A DNA stretch of 64,000 bases from Heliobacterium mobile (GTDB lineage Bacteria; Bacillota; Desulfitobacteriia; Heliobacteriales; Heliobacteriaceae). Position numbers and translations under genes: made by a program. This document shows, one piece after another, positions 1 through 8,670 of the stretch (position 1 is the stretch's first letter; the number at the start of each line of letters is the position of its first letter). The stretch is taken from positions 1 through 64,000 of the forward strand of contig NZ_WNKU01000010.1 of NCBI RefSeq assembly GCF_009720735.1, written 5' to 3'. Under the pieces are notes generated by a model. It was not told where the DNA came from. It did no database searches and worked only from the letters and a program-made list of their open reading frames with translations.

Positions 1-567
<567 letters not shown>

Positions 568-771
568 AATGTAGATAAGCTTGAGTCAAGCTCTTATTGA
601 TAAGGTTTCTTATCGAGTTAAGGCTTCTTGTAACAGAAGTCATCCACTCGTAAGAAGTTGTCCGTCCCGCTTGCGCGGGCCGAATTGACTTTGGTTTCGC
701 ACGCTTTTGCTTACAACTGTTTGATTTTCAAGGACCAGCGCTTTTCCTGCCCGTTTACCGAGCAGATGCTT
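568..771 (-). other. rRNA operon leader
   Basis: About 200 bases between the predicted rRNA promoter and the 16S 5' end, read on the minus strand. It carries no open reading frame of note. Leaders of this kind hold antitermination and RNase III processing signals. I see GC-rich complementary patches around 661-682 but did not resolve a full processing stem. Confidence 0.55.
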
Positions 772-800
772 ATGATATCACGCTTTACTCGTTATATCAA
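772..800 (-). promoter_or_regulatory. sigma-A type promoter of the rRNA operon
   Basis: On the minus strand a -35 TTGATA (795-800) and a -10 TATCAT (772-777) are separated by exactly 17 bases. They lie about 205 bases upstream of the 16S 5' end, the expected place for a ribosomal RNA promoter. The region further upstream (801-1002) is AT-rich and separates this unit from the terminator of the CoA-transferase gene. A second promoter could be present but none is as clear. Confidence 0.7.
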
Positions 801-1002
801 CCGGTATATTTAGGCAATTATCTGCTTTGCCTTATCCACCTTTTGACTACTAACCTATTGACTACAACACAACAATAATGTTCGTGTGTGAACTATTCCC
901 GAATAAAACGCCCCGTCTTCGACAGGAACTGTAGTATATCATCTCACTTTGTGTATTTCAACTGGAAATATCCGTCTAGAATGAGTGGTTTAAATGATAA
1001 AA

Positions 1003-1031
1003 GGCCGAATAGGGTCAATTCCCTACTCGGC
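1003..1031 (-). terminator. Intrinsic terminator after the CoA-transferase gene
   Basis: On the minus strand GCCGAGTAGGG pairs with CCCTATTCGGC across a 6-base loop, with one G-U pair, and is followed by CTTTTATCATTT. It lies about 50 bases past the stop codon of the CoA-transferase gene and isolates it from the rRNA promoter. Confidence 0.85.
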
Positions 1032-1077
1032 GCAATACTTTATATATGACCTTTTCGGAAAGACTTATATCACTGCT

Positions 1078-2571
1078 TTACTTCATGGAACCTTCTTTTA
1101 CAAACTTGACATGCCAGGAGAGAGCTTTTTCCAGGTTGTGCGGCGTATGACCGCCTTTTTGGAGAGCTTCTTCATAATACTCCATAAGCATAGGTTTGTA
1201 ATCCGGGTGGGCACAGTTTTCGATAATCCGTTTGGCCCGTTCCCGGGGGCTGAGGCCGCGAAGGTCGGCAAAGCCTTGTTCAGTGACGATCACGTCTACG
1301 TCGTGTTCAGTATGATCTACGTGAGAAACCATCGGTACGATACTGGAAATCTTGCCGCCTTTGGCTGTGGACATGGTGCAGAAGAAGGTCAGTCGGGCGT
1401 TACGGGCAAAGTCGCCGGAACCGCCGATACCGTTCATCATCTGGGTACCCATGATATGAGTGGAGTTTACGTTACCGTAGATATCGACTTCGATGGCCGT
1501 ATTGATGGCGATCAGACCCAAGCGACGGGCAATTTCCGGGTTGTTGGAAAGTTCCTGAGGCCGCAGGACCAGGCGATCGCGGTATTTGTCCAGGTTTTCC
1601 AGCACTTCATCATGTTTAGCTGGGGAGATGGTCAGGGAGCAACCAGAAGCCATTTTGATTTTACCGGCATCGAGCAGATCGAAGACGGCATCTTGAAGCA
1701 CTTCCGAATAGACTTGCAGATCGGAGAACTCCGAATCTAGGAAGCCATAGAAAACGGCGTTAGCCACGGAACCGACACCGGATTGCAAGGGAGCTAAGCT
1801 GGGACCGAGACGGCCGGCGGCCACTTCATCACGAAGGAAGTTGATCAAGTGATTAGCCATCGTCGCCGTTTCTTCGTCAGGAGGTGTCATCGCTGCATTC
1901 ACATCAAGTTCGTTGGTCACCACAATGGCTTTAATTTTACCGGGCTCGACAGGAATCACCGTCGTGCCGATGCGATCACCTGGTTGCGTGAGAGGAATCG
2001 GTTCGCGAGATCCATGGGGATTAGGGATATAGATGTCGTGGAGACCTTCTAAGCCCAGCGGTTGAGCCAGGTTGAGCTCCACGATGACTGTTTCTGCTTG
2101 TTGGATAAAGATCGGTGTGTTGCCGACGCCGCAACCAGGGACAATGTAACCTTCTTCCGTGATCGCTACGGCTTCAACAATCGCTACATCGACAGCAGGA
2201 AGAGCACCGGAGCGCAAAAACTCCGCTGTGTGGGACAAGTGCTGGTCAATATAGTTAACTTCACCGGAATTGAGGTGTTTACGCATCCCTTTGTCCGACT
2301 GGTACGGAAGGCGTAAGTTGACGATACCGGCATCGGAAAGCAAGCTGTCCACTTTCGAACTGATGGACGCACCGGTAAAAAGATTGATTTTAAAAGGTTG
2401 TCCCTCTTTTTTTACCCGTTCAACCAGCGCAAAGGGTACAACCTTAACGTCCCCAGCCGGTGTAAAGCCGCTAAAACCGACGGTCATTCCATCCTCAATA
2501 AATCTTGATGCCTCTTCCGCCGACATGATTAATTCTTTAAGTGAATCGTTGCGCAATCGTTGCGAAAGCAT
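1078..2571 (-). CDS. Acetyl-CoA hydrolase / succinyl-CoA:acetate CoA-transferase family protein
   Basis: 497 residues, full length for the acetyl-CoA hydrolase/transferase family (Cat1, AarC, propionyl-CoA:succinate CoA-transferases). These enzymes move CoA between acyl-CoAs and acetate or another acid through a covalent glutamyl-CoA intermediate. The predicted catalytic glutamate is E290 in the YSEVLQD motif, and the glycine-rich GIGGSGDFARNA stretch near residue 390 fits the C-terminal domain. A GGAG precedes the ATG, and the gene has its own terminator, so it looks monocistronic. Substrate cannot be read from sequence; acetate, succinate or propionate metabolism of an anaerobe is the likely setting. 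Confidence 0.88.
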   Translation of the reverse strand: MLSQRLRNDSLKELIMSAEEASRFIEDGMTVGFSGFTPAGDVKVVPFALVERVKKEGQPFKINLFTGASISSKVDSLLSDAGIVNLRLPYQSDKGMRKHLNSGEVNYIDQHLSHTAEFLRSGALPAVDVAIVEAVAITEEGYIVPGCGVGNTPIFIQQAETVIVELNLAQPLGLEGLHDIYIPNPHGSREPIPLTQPGDRIGTTVIPVEPGKIKAIVVTNELDVNAAMTPPDEETATMANHLINFLRDEVAAGRLGPSLAPLQSGVGSVANAVFYGFLDSEFSDLQVYSEVLQDAVFDLLDAGKIKMASGCSLTISPAKHDEVLENLDKYRDRLVLRPQELSNNPEIARRLGLIAINTAIEVDIYGNVNSTHIMGTQMMNGIGGSGDFARNARLTFFCTMSTAKGGKISSIVPMVSHVDHTEHDVDVIVTEQGFADLRGLSPRERAKRIIENCAHPDYKPMLMEYYEEALQKGGHTPHNLEKALSWHVKFVKEGSMK

Positions 2572-2710
2572 TACTCCAAACCCCCCAGTAAGAATAATGA
2601 TACAGTCATCGGTTTAATGATCAGACCACAAGTTCGATTTAACTCTAGCATAGGAGTTTGTGAAATTCAACACTTTTCGATTGCGCCGTAAAAAGTCAAA
2701 TAAATGCGAA

Positions 2711-2737
2711 AAGACATCGATTCTCATTCGATGTCTT
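2711..2737 (-). terminator. Intrinsic terminator of the threonine/serine exporter operon
   Basis: A 10-bp perfect stem AAGACATCGA/TCGATGTCTT with a 7-base loop overlaps the stop codon of the exporter gene. On the minus strand it is followed by a T-rich but interrupted run (TTCGCATTTATTTG). Confidence 0.6.
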
Positions 2738-3188
2738 AGGGTGTTTTATTTATCTTTCGAGTCGCCACGGCCTTTCGATACCTAGCAATAGACGATACGA
2801 CAGCCAATCCGGCAGCTATCGCAATGGCAATTAATCCAGCCTGAGTCGATTTAGCGATTCCTTGCGTGTACTCACCGCGAAGAAAATCCCCCATCGCTTC
2901 ATATGTGGTTAGACCCGGAACGAGAGGAATAAAACTAGAGACGACATAGACACTGACAGGCACCTTCTGCCAACGCGCCATAATTTCCGCAAGTACGGCG
3001 ATGACGACAGCCCCGAGAAAAGAGGCCATCGTCGGAGCTTGGCCGTTATAACTGCCGATCAAGAAGACGGCTCGTCCAGCCACACCGATGATCCCGGCAG
3101 ATAGCAGTGTTTTGGGCGGAATTTGCTGAAGCAGACCGAAGGCAACCGTCACGATGAAGGAATAGATCAGATCACCGGTGATAGCCAT
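2736..3188 (-). CDS. Threonine/serine exporter, small subunit-like (ThrE C-terminal half, YjjB type)
   Basis: 150 residues with about five hydrophobic segments, matching the ThrE_2/DUF3815 half of threonine/serine exporters. The PLVPGLTTYEAM motif is typical. The start is taken at ATG 3188 because GGGAGGGAG lies eight bases before it; an in-frame TTG at 3206 would put the ribosome-binding site inside the coding region. It begins two bases after the stop of the partner gene at 3191, so the two are translationally linked. Split pairs of this type (YjjP/YjjB) work together as one inner-membrane amino-acid or small-acid exporter. Confidence 0.85.
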   Translation of the reverse strand: MAITGDLIYSFIVTVAFGLLQQIPPKTLLSAGIIGVAGRAVFLIGSYNGQAPTMASFLGAVVIAVLAEIMARWQKVPVSVYVVSSFIPLVPGLTTYEAMGDFLRGEYTQGIAKSTQAGLIAIAIAAGLAVVSSIARYRKAVATRKINKTP

Positions 3189-3190
3189 GG

Positions 3191-3970
3191 TTAACTCCCT
3201 CCCCAAAAGGCGAGCACAAATCCACTGCCACCAGCGAGAGCACCAGCCACCAATAGTGCATCGATCCCTCGAACCACACCAGCCACGAGATCTCCCGAAA
3301 TCAGGTCTCGGATGGCATTGGTCAAGGTCACACCGGGCACAAGCAAGTATAAGGTTCCTAAAATGATTTTATCAGGCTGAAAAAAGGCAACTTGTCCAGC
3401 AAACAGACCGATGAATTTTACCAGAATTAGCGCCAGTATTGCCGCAAAAGCCCCTCCGACAAACTCCTTGAGGAAGTGGGTGGTCTGCAACATCGTCAGC
3501 CGATGCAAGAAGGCCATCGTCGAGAAACCCACTATGGCTCCCAACGCTAAGTCCTGCACTCCACCGCCGAGGAGCATCGTCGATGCGGCCGCGCCGACGG
3601 CTGATGCAGCCAAGGTCCATCGTTCGTTATAGGTGACTTCTCTGCGGATTTCGGCGAGTTCCTCCGTCCCATCTTGGACAGTCATACGCCCTTGGGCAAA
3701 ACGCCGGGAAAAATCGTTGACCCGTGCGATTTTATTCAGATCGATAGTGCGAACGGGAATTCGCCGAACCATCGATAGCGGCGGTTCGCCTTTGATGTCG
3801 TCAACGGTCAAAAAAATGCCCGTCGGGGTTACGAAGGCTTCTTCTCCCGTCAAACCGCCGGCCTTACAGATCCGTCGAATCGTATCCTCGACCCGGTATG
3901 TTTCTCCTCCATTGACCAGCATGATCTCACCGGCTGTCATGGCGAGGCGCAACACGTCATAACGTTCCAT
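3191..3970 (-). CDS. Threonine/serine exporter, large subunit-like (ThrE N-terminal half, YjjP type)
   Basis: 259 residues. A soluble N-terminal part of about 110 residues begins MERYDVLRLAM and contains GGETYRVEDTI, a hallmark of the ThrE_1/DUF1212 family. About five membrane segments follow, including LVPGVTLTNAIRDL. The ATG at 3970 has a strong CCGGAGGGAGAAG in front; an upstream in-frame start at 4108 would overlap the neighbouring gene and is rejected. With the next gene it forms a two-part exporter. Confidence 0.87.
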   Translation of the reverse strand: MERYDVLRLAMTAGEIMLVNGGETYRVEDTIRRICKAGGLTGEEAFVTPTGIFLTVDDIKGEPPLSMVRRIPVRTIDLNKIARVNDFSRRFAQGRMTVQDGTEELAEIRREVTYNERWTLAASAVGAAASTMLLGGGVQDLALGAIVGFSTMAFLHRLTMLQTTHFLKEFVGGAFAAILALILVKFIGLFAGQVAFFQPDKIILGTLYLLVPGVTLTNAIRDLISGDLVAGVVRGIDALLVAGALAGGSGFVLAFWGGS

Positions 3971-4031
3971 CTTCTCCCTCCGGGTATATTGTACTCTTTC
4001 TGACAAACAAATGCCAAGGCCGGATACCCGT

Positions 4032-5036
4032 TCATACGAGATCCGGCCCATGATCAAAAGGTTCCTGCTCATAGCTTGGATCGGGAGGTTCTTGATCTTC
4101 CGTCGCACGACCCATCTCTTGGCGAAATTTAGCCAAGTTTAGTTTCACCGTGGATTGACATGTTTGCCAGCGTTCATGAAATCCCAACAGCCATTGATTG
4201 TAGACGGAACGGGACTGTTCCCACTGGTAATAGGCGATGTTGGCTGCGTCTTGAAAGGATTGGCCTCGTTCAAACTCCATGTTTTTACTAGCCTTCTTGG
4301 CCGAATTCTGCAAGGCCTCCACGATCCGGCTGATGCAGCGCTCCATCCGTTCGTAATGCTCCCGAAGAGCAGTATTTTCCCGTTTTGCCCATAGATATAA
4401 GGCTTGATAAAAGTCACGGTTTCGTTTTTTTGTTTCCATCAGGATGTCAGGCGTGCTGTTGTTGGTATTTAACTCGGACATATGGATGGCCAAAAAAGGG
4501 TCTGATGGAGTCACCAGACCAGCATTAGATTCCAATAGGGGACCTAATTGAGCGATAAAAAGCTGCCAGCGCTTTTCTTGATTGATCAGCCACTGCTGGT
4601 AAATCTGTTTAGGTCTTTCCCAGCGTTGATAGACTTCGGTTAAAGCATCTTGAAAAGCACGAGCGCGGATATGTTCCCCGGACTGACGAGCGCTGTCCCA
4701 CTGGCTCTTGAATTGCTCGACCACCTGCAACAGACAGTCATCCATCTGTTTATATAGAGAGGAGAGGGAACCATTCTCCTGCTGCAGCCAGTCGTATAAA
4801 TCTCCGAGAACGATCGTCTCTTCCTCTACACGGGCCCTCACCTTCTCCAGGGCTTGATAGGTCCTGTCTTTTTGCCGAGCCAAAAATAAATCAAGGTCTT
4901 GCTGTCTGATGCGGTAATCCCCTTTTCCCTCGAGGTCAGTCGCCGACAGCATCCCCGCGAGGATCCATGTGAGTACCCGCTCCTTGGAGACCTTCATCCG
5001 GCCGACAATATCGTCGACGGTGTACCATTTGTCCAT
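4032..5036 (-). CDS. HTH-domain protein with an internally duplicated helical module
   Basis: 334 residues, not recognised as a named protein. Residues 1-55 resemble an excisionase/MerR-like helix-turn-helix (TVDDIVGRMKVSKERVLTWI) that ends in LDLFLARQK. The remainder is helical and rich in Gln, Trp and charged residues. Residues 80-158 and 213-291 align without gaps at a constant offset of 133: LYDWLQQEN with LYLWAKREN, FQDA with FQDA, and EKRWQ with HERWQ. The tail (from about 310) is acidic and proline-rich. It starts 21 bases after the LysM protein gene, so it is probably co-transcribed with the coat-like cluster. A regulatory or structural role in sporulation is inference only. Confidence 0.7.
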   Translation of the reverse strand: MDKWYTVDDIVGRMKVSKERVLTWILAGMLSATDLEGKGDYRIRQQDLDLFLARQKDRTYQALEKVRARVEEETIVLGDLYDWLQQENGSLSSLYKQMDDCLLQVVEQFKSQWDSARQSGEHIRARAFQDALTEVYQRWERPKQIYQQWLINQEKRWQLFIAQLGPLLESNAGLVTPSDPFLAIHMSELNTNNSTPDILMETKKRNRDFYQALYLWAKRENTALREHYERMERCISRIVEALQNSAKKASKNMEFERGQSFQDAANIAYYQWEQSRSVYNQWLLGFHERWQTCQSTVKLNLAKFRQEMGRATEDQEPPDPSYEQEPFDHGPDLV

Positions 5037-5056
5037 TTGTTTAAATCTGTCTGCCT

Positions 5057-8000
5057 TTAGGCGTTTCGAGGAACCATGATGGATTGGCCGGCTTCAATCG
5101 TGTCATTTGGGCCGAGTTTGTTCAAGGTGCGGATAGATTCTTCCGAAACACGATTACGCCGGGCGATGCTGCTAATTGTGTCACCAGGTTGAATTACAAT
5201 GAATTTCCACTTTTTCTCAGGCCGCTTGCCCTTTTGTTTTTCTTGTTCTCCAACGTTTGCTCTTGAACCGGCAGTTCCAATGCCCCCCGCTATATCGAGA
5301 TTTCTATTTTTCTCTAGTGCAGAGGGACGGGGAAACCGGCGGACTTCTGCAGGTTTGGGCTCAAAAATCTGAGGTGATTCAATGAACTCTGTTTTCGCTG
5401 CCGGAGTTGAAGCGGTTTGGGCCAAACGACGACCAGTGCGCGGTAATGGAGCCGGTATAGGCTCTACACGGGACGTCCGGGGAGAAGGTATACGGCGGGG
5501 GAAAGGACTTTCTTTAGATGGGGTCGGGGGAACTATGTCTTCGACTCGGGCGCGAGGTTCATTCTTCGTACTTCGACGGCCTTCCATGTTTATGAGAGGG
5601 CGCTCTCTTCCGAAGGGGAATTTTTGGACGGTCGGTGAGGTAAGATCATTACTCCCATCATTAGGATCATCTATCGAAGTTTCATCAACGAGTACGGCTT
5701 GTGTTGCAGCCAATTCTTCTTCAGCTGTTCGAATCTCATTTAAAACCGGAGCTATATCATCGGGAATAGATTTATCGCGGGAGAATACTGCTTCGTCATC
5801 GGTGATGATCATTTCTTCCCGGGCACGGCGAATTTCTTCTTCGGCAGCGGTTTGGGCGGCTACGTCTTCCATGATGACGTCTTTTGTCGACGCTTCTTTG
5901 GAGGAGAGTTCATCGAGAGAAGCTTCAGTAAGGGGAAGTTCTTTGGTGCATGCCACATCAGTCGTTACGTTATTTGCGGATACTTCATTTTCAGATATTT
6001 CAGCAGTGGATTCTACGTCAGTGAATGCTACATCGGTGGATTCTTCAGCAACGGATTCCTTGGATATAGATTCTTCAGCCATCGTTTCTACATCAATGGA
6101 TTCTTCATTATCAGGTGATTGACTAGCGTAAGTTATGTCTTTTGTAACTGCTAAATCTTCTTTGAAAATCTCCTCAAAAGATCCTTCTTCAACTTGAGGG
6201 CTGGTTTGTGCAACTTCCACCTCACTTATGGCTCCATCGGCGACTTCTGCTGCATCTTTTATCTCCGATTCAGACTCTAGCTCTACCGTATCTTTACTCA
6301 CCGGCACTTGAGCAGCCCTTTCGGAGGTTGTTTCATCTCTACTGGGAATATCACCGATTTCTGGCTGGATGGAGGCGGCGACTTCCGTCTGAGCCACTTT
6401 CCAGGGTTGGTTTGTTTGGATCCATTCTCCCTCTTCCGGAGGCCAAAGTTGAACTACCGGTCGCCAGGGTTGTTCTACAATCGGCCACATCTGACCGGCA
6501 GGTGACCATTGAGGTTCCAACGGGGGCCAGGCCTGCGCCGATTGTTCGAGAATCTCTGTGATCTCTTCATCTTGAATATCTCCGGAAGAGCGTACATCTT
6601 GATTTTCGTACTGAATGAGGGGGAAATGTTCATCGCTTTCTCCGGGTTCCGTTGACGCTGAGGTACTCGTCTCTTCTACAGAATTTTGGAAGTCGGCAGG
6701 ATAATCGATGGCTTCTGGAGCAGGAGGCATCACCCGCATTTCTGGATAAAACATTGGGTTCGGATAACCAGGGTATCCTATATAATTCTCCGATTCAGCG
6801 GATGCAACGGATAGACCAGGAAGAATCGGTTCTTCGTAAGCCGTCACCGGCATCCCGGGACTAGCAAAGGTGGGCTGTTCTTCTAACAAATTAGGCTGTT
6901 CTTCTGAAAGAGCGAATTGTTCCTCAGAAACAGAGGACTGTTCTTCTAAGGCAGTAGCCTGCTCCTCAAACGAAGTCCCCGGTTCTTCATAAGCGTTTAT
7001 TTTATTTCTTAGAGAACTTGCCGGATCAGCAAAGACTAGGGGCTGTGGATAAAAAAACCCCGGTGGTTCATAAAGAGATGCTGCTTGTTCATATAAACCG
7101 GCCTGGAATTCGTCGGCTGCAGCAGCCTCTTTGTTGAATTTGAGTTCCAGTCCTTTCACTGGTGGATATTCGGCTTCTTCACCTAAAATCGGCGGGGCCG
7201 GGTATTCGGCAGATTCGATATGATGAACTGGCGAGGGATATTCGGACCAAGTCGGCTCAAATTCTTCCACGGACTTGTTGAGTAACGGAACCTCACCAGT
7301 CATGACGGGAACGGTTACGGGAATGACGTCCATGTTCTCTGTTGCTGCCACCTCTTCAAAAGCGGTGGGCTCCGAGCCAAAACTACTTTGTGGGGACAAG
7401 AATGCATCTGCATAGGGCGAAGCAGGAAAAGGTTGCTGCAAAGCGGTTTCTTGCGTATATGACTCATGAGCGGTTAGCTCTTCCGTGGCGTCGCCTAGTA
7501 ATACTTCATCTTGTACAGCTTCGTCTTTGATATCTTCCTCTTGTACAGTTGGCTCTTGAACAGCAACCTCTTGAGCGGCCGCCACTTGTGCGACTGCCTC
7601 TTCTAGGGCTGCCTCTCGCTTGGCAACCTCTTGCTTATCTTCACTTTGGTAAATAGCTTCTTGTAGAACGTCCTCTTGCCCAGGCGAGTCTTGTTGCACT
7701 GCTTCTTGGATCATCGTCTCTTGTAGAACTGTCTCTTCGATAGCTGCCCCTTGGGTCACCATCTCTTGCGTAACTTCCCCTTGTATGGCTTCCTCTTGCA
7801 CAGTTATGTTTTGTGGTACCTCAAAGGGCAGAACCATCGCCGGTCCTACCAGTTCCCACTGTCCATCTTCTGAACTCCATTGGGGATCCCCTAGGAACAC
7901 AGCACCGTATTCCACAATATGGACCGTCTCCAGCAGAGCCAAGGGATGCTCTTCCCCGATATCGACAATGGTCTGTCCACGCAGCTCTACAAACCCTTCC

Positions 8001-8620
8001 TGATCCGTCTTTTCGGCTCGCCAAGCAAAGGCGATCACTTCTCCCTGACTCGGAAAACCTTCTCCCGTCAAAGAGATATTTCTTTCCTCATAATCGTTCG
8101 TCTCACAATCGAAATCCCGCTCCTGTGGTACCCCCGTTGCAAGAACCACATCGATCTTCAGTTCTTCATCGACCCAATGGGGATGGACATGCAAGACCGA
8201 TAAAGCTTCGCTCTCGCCCGCAGCGATCGCATCTTTTTGTTCGATTCTCTCAAAGGGAATCGGGATCATCAGCAGTTGTTCCTGATGCTGTATATCCGGC
8301 CCCGGCGGTATCGCCTGATCTAACAAAGATAGGGTAGATACAAGCTGATCCTGACTTTCAGAGTTTGCGTCATGGTCATGGCCTTCTGCCGAAGCATGCC
8401 CCGATTCTAGAACTGCCTTAACCAGTACTTGCACATTCAGATGCAATTCACGATCATCGGCCTGCAGCACTTCCAGCAGATGCACTTCCGCATCTGTAGA
8501 TCCTACACGCTGCTGCTCGCGGTCCACTTTTCCCATATCAAAGGTGACGATATGCAAATCGAGGCCCTTCAGACCTGCTGGACCTCCCTCTTCCCATCGT
8601 CTCATCCATTGATTAGCCAA
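5057..8620 (-). CDS. Large repeat-rich protein with C-terminal LysM domain (SafA/SpoVID-like spore-envelope protein)
   Basis: 1187 residues, very acidic. The last 50 residues are one LysM domain (FIVIQPGDTISSIARRN ... IEAGQSIMVP), which binds peptidoglycan-like glycans; in SafA and SpoVID LysM domains target coat proteins to the forespore. The first 270 residues are of mixed composition without a recognised fold. The middle is low complexity with three phased arrays (listed separately) and a Ser/Glu/Val-rich part (about 5880-6120). I chose TTG 8620 because GGAGGG lies a normal distance upstream; ATG 8653 and ATG 8605 are alternatives. It follows a glycosyltransferase gene and precedes an HTH protein. 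Spore-coat or cortex-interface assembly is inferred from domain and neighbours, not proven. Confidence 0.75.
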   Translation of the reverse strand: MANQWMRRWEEGGPAGLKGLDLHIVTFDMGKVDREQQRVGSTDAEVHLLEVLQADDRELHLNVQVLVKAVLESGHASAEGHDHDANSESQDQLVSTLSLLDQAIPPGPDIQHQEQLLMIPIPFERIEQKDAIAAGESEALSVLHVHPHWVDEELKIDVVLATGVPQERDFDCETNDYEERNISLTGEGFPSQGEVIAFAWRAEKTDQEGFVELRGQTIVDIGEEHPLALLETVHIVEYGAVFLGDPQWSSEDGQWELVGPAMVLPFEVPQNITVQEEAIQGEVTQEMVTQGAAIEETVLQETMIQEAVQQDSPGQEDVLQEAIYQSEDKQEVAKREAALEEAVAQVAAAQEVAVQEPTVQEEDIKDEAVQDEVLLGDATEELTAHESYTQETALQQPFPASPYADAFLSPQSSFGSEPTAFEEVAATENMDVIPVTVPVMTGEVPLLNKSVEEFEPTWSEYPSPVHHIESAEYPAPPILGEEAEYPPVKGLELKFNKEAAAADEFQAGLYEQAASLYEPPGFFYPQPLVFADPASSLRNKINAYEEPGTSFEEQATALEEQSSVSEEQFALSEEQPNLLEEQPTFASPGMPVTAYEEPILPGLSVASAESENYIGYPGYPNPMFYPEMRVMPPAPEAIDYPADFQNSVEETSTSASTEPGESDEHFPLIQYENQDVRSSGDIQDEEITEILEQSAQAWPPLEPQWSPAGQMWPIVEQPWRPVVQLWPPEEGEWIQTNQPWKVAQTEVAASIQPEIGDIPSRDETTSERAAQVPVSKDTVELESESEIKDAAEVADGAISEVEVAQTSPQVEEGSFEEIFKEDLAVTKDITYASQSPDNEESIDVETMAEESISKESVAEESTDVAFTDVESTAEISENEVSANNVTTDVACTKELPLTEASLDELSSKEASTKDVIMEDVAAQTAAEEEIRRAREEMIITDDEAVFSRDKSIPDDIAPVLNEIRTAEEELAATQAVLVDETSIDDPNDGSNDLTSPTVQKFPFGRERPLINMEGRRSTKNEPRARVEDIVPPTPSKESPFPRRIPSPRTSRVEPIPAPLPRTGRRLAQTASTPAAKTEFIESPQIFEPKPAEVRRFPRPSALEKNRNLDIAGGIGTAGSRANVGEQEKQKGKRPEKKWKFIVIQPGDTISSIARRNRVSEESIRTLNKLGPNDTIEAGQSIMVPRNA
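6401..6529 (-). repeat. Seven tryptophans at exact 7-residue spacing within the LysM protein
   Basis: Seven Trp codons occur exactly every 21 bp from 6529 to 6401, in units such as PPLEPQW, SPAGQMW, PIVEQPW and RPVVQLW. Only W and a preceding Gln/Pro tendency are conserved. Exposed periodic Trp is typical of carbohydrate- or protein-binding surfaces, but that role is a guess here. Confidence 0.75.
6863..6988 (-). repeat. Array of 6 heptapeptide units (EEQxxxx) within the LysM protein
   Basis: Six consecutive seven-residue units starting with EEQ (the first is EEP), such as EEQATAL, EEQSSVS, EEQFALS, EEQPNLL. The DNA period is 21 bp and the codons are diverged, which suggests an old rather than a recent expansion. 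Confidence 0.75.
7499..7798 (-). repeat. Array of 20 pentapeptide units (QExxV type) within the LysM protein
   Basis: Twenty consecutive five-residue units in unbroken phase, consensus Q-E-x-x-(V/I/L), for example QETMI, QEAVQ, QEDVL and QEVAV. At DNA level this is a degenerate 15-bp period, visible on the plus strand as recurrent CTCTTG. This is not the A(D/N)LxX pentapeptide family. Expected structure is helical, but five-residue phasing does not suit a canonical coiled coil. Confidence 0.8.
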
Positions 8621-8670
8621 TCTTTTTCCCTCCCTGCGAACATTATCGGGCATCGCCCACATTGTCCAAT

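Noticed and set aside
994..1740. 248-codon plus-strand open frame
   Set aside because: It is antisense to the CoA-transferase gene, whose motifs are clear, and has no ribosome-binding site or recognisable domain.
3971..4108. 46-residue N-terminal extension of the ThrE-type protein
   Set aside because: A strong ribosome-binding site sits directly before ATG 3970 and the extension overlaps the preceding gene.
5382..6122. 246-codon plus-strand Ser/Arg/Val-rich frame
   Set aside because: Shadow of the repeat-rich LysM gene on the opposite strand; its low complexity mirrors the codon pattern there.
7499..7798. CRISPR-like array suggested by the regular CTCTTG spacing
   Set aside because: The 15-bp period is coding (pentapeptides), units are degenerate, and there are no spacers or cas genes.
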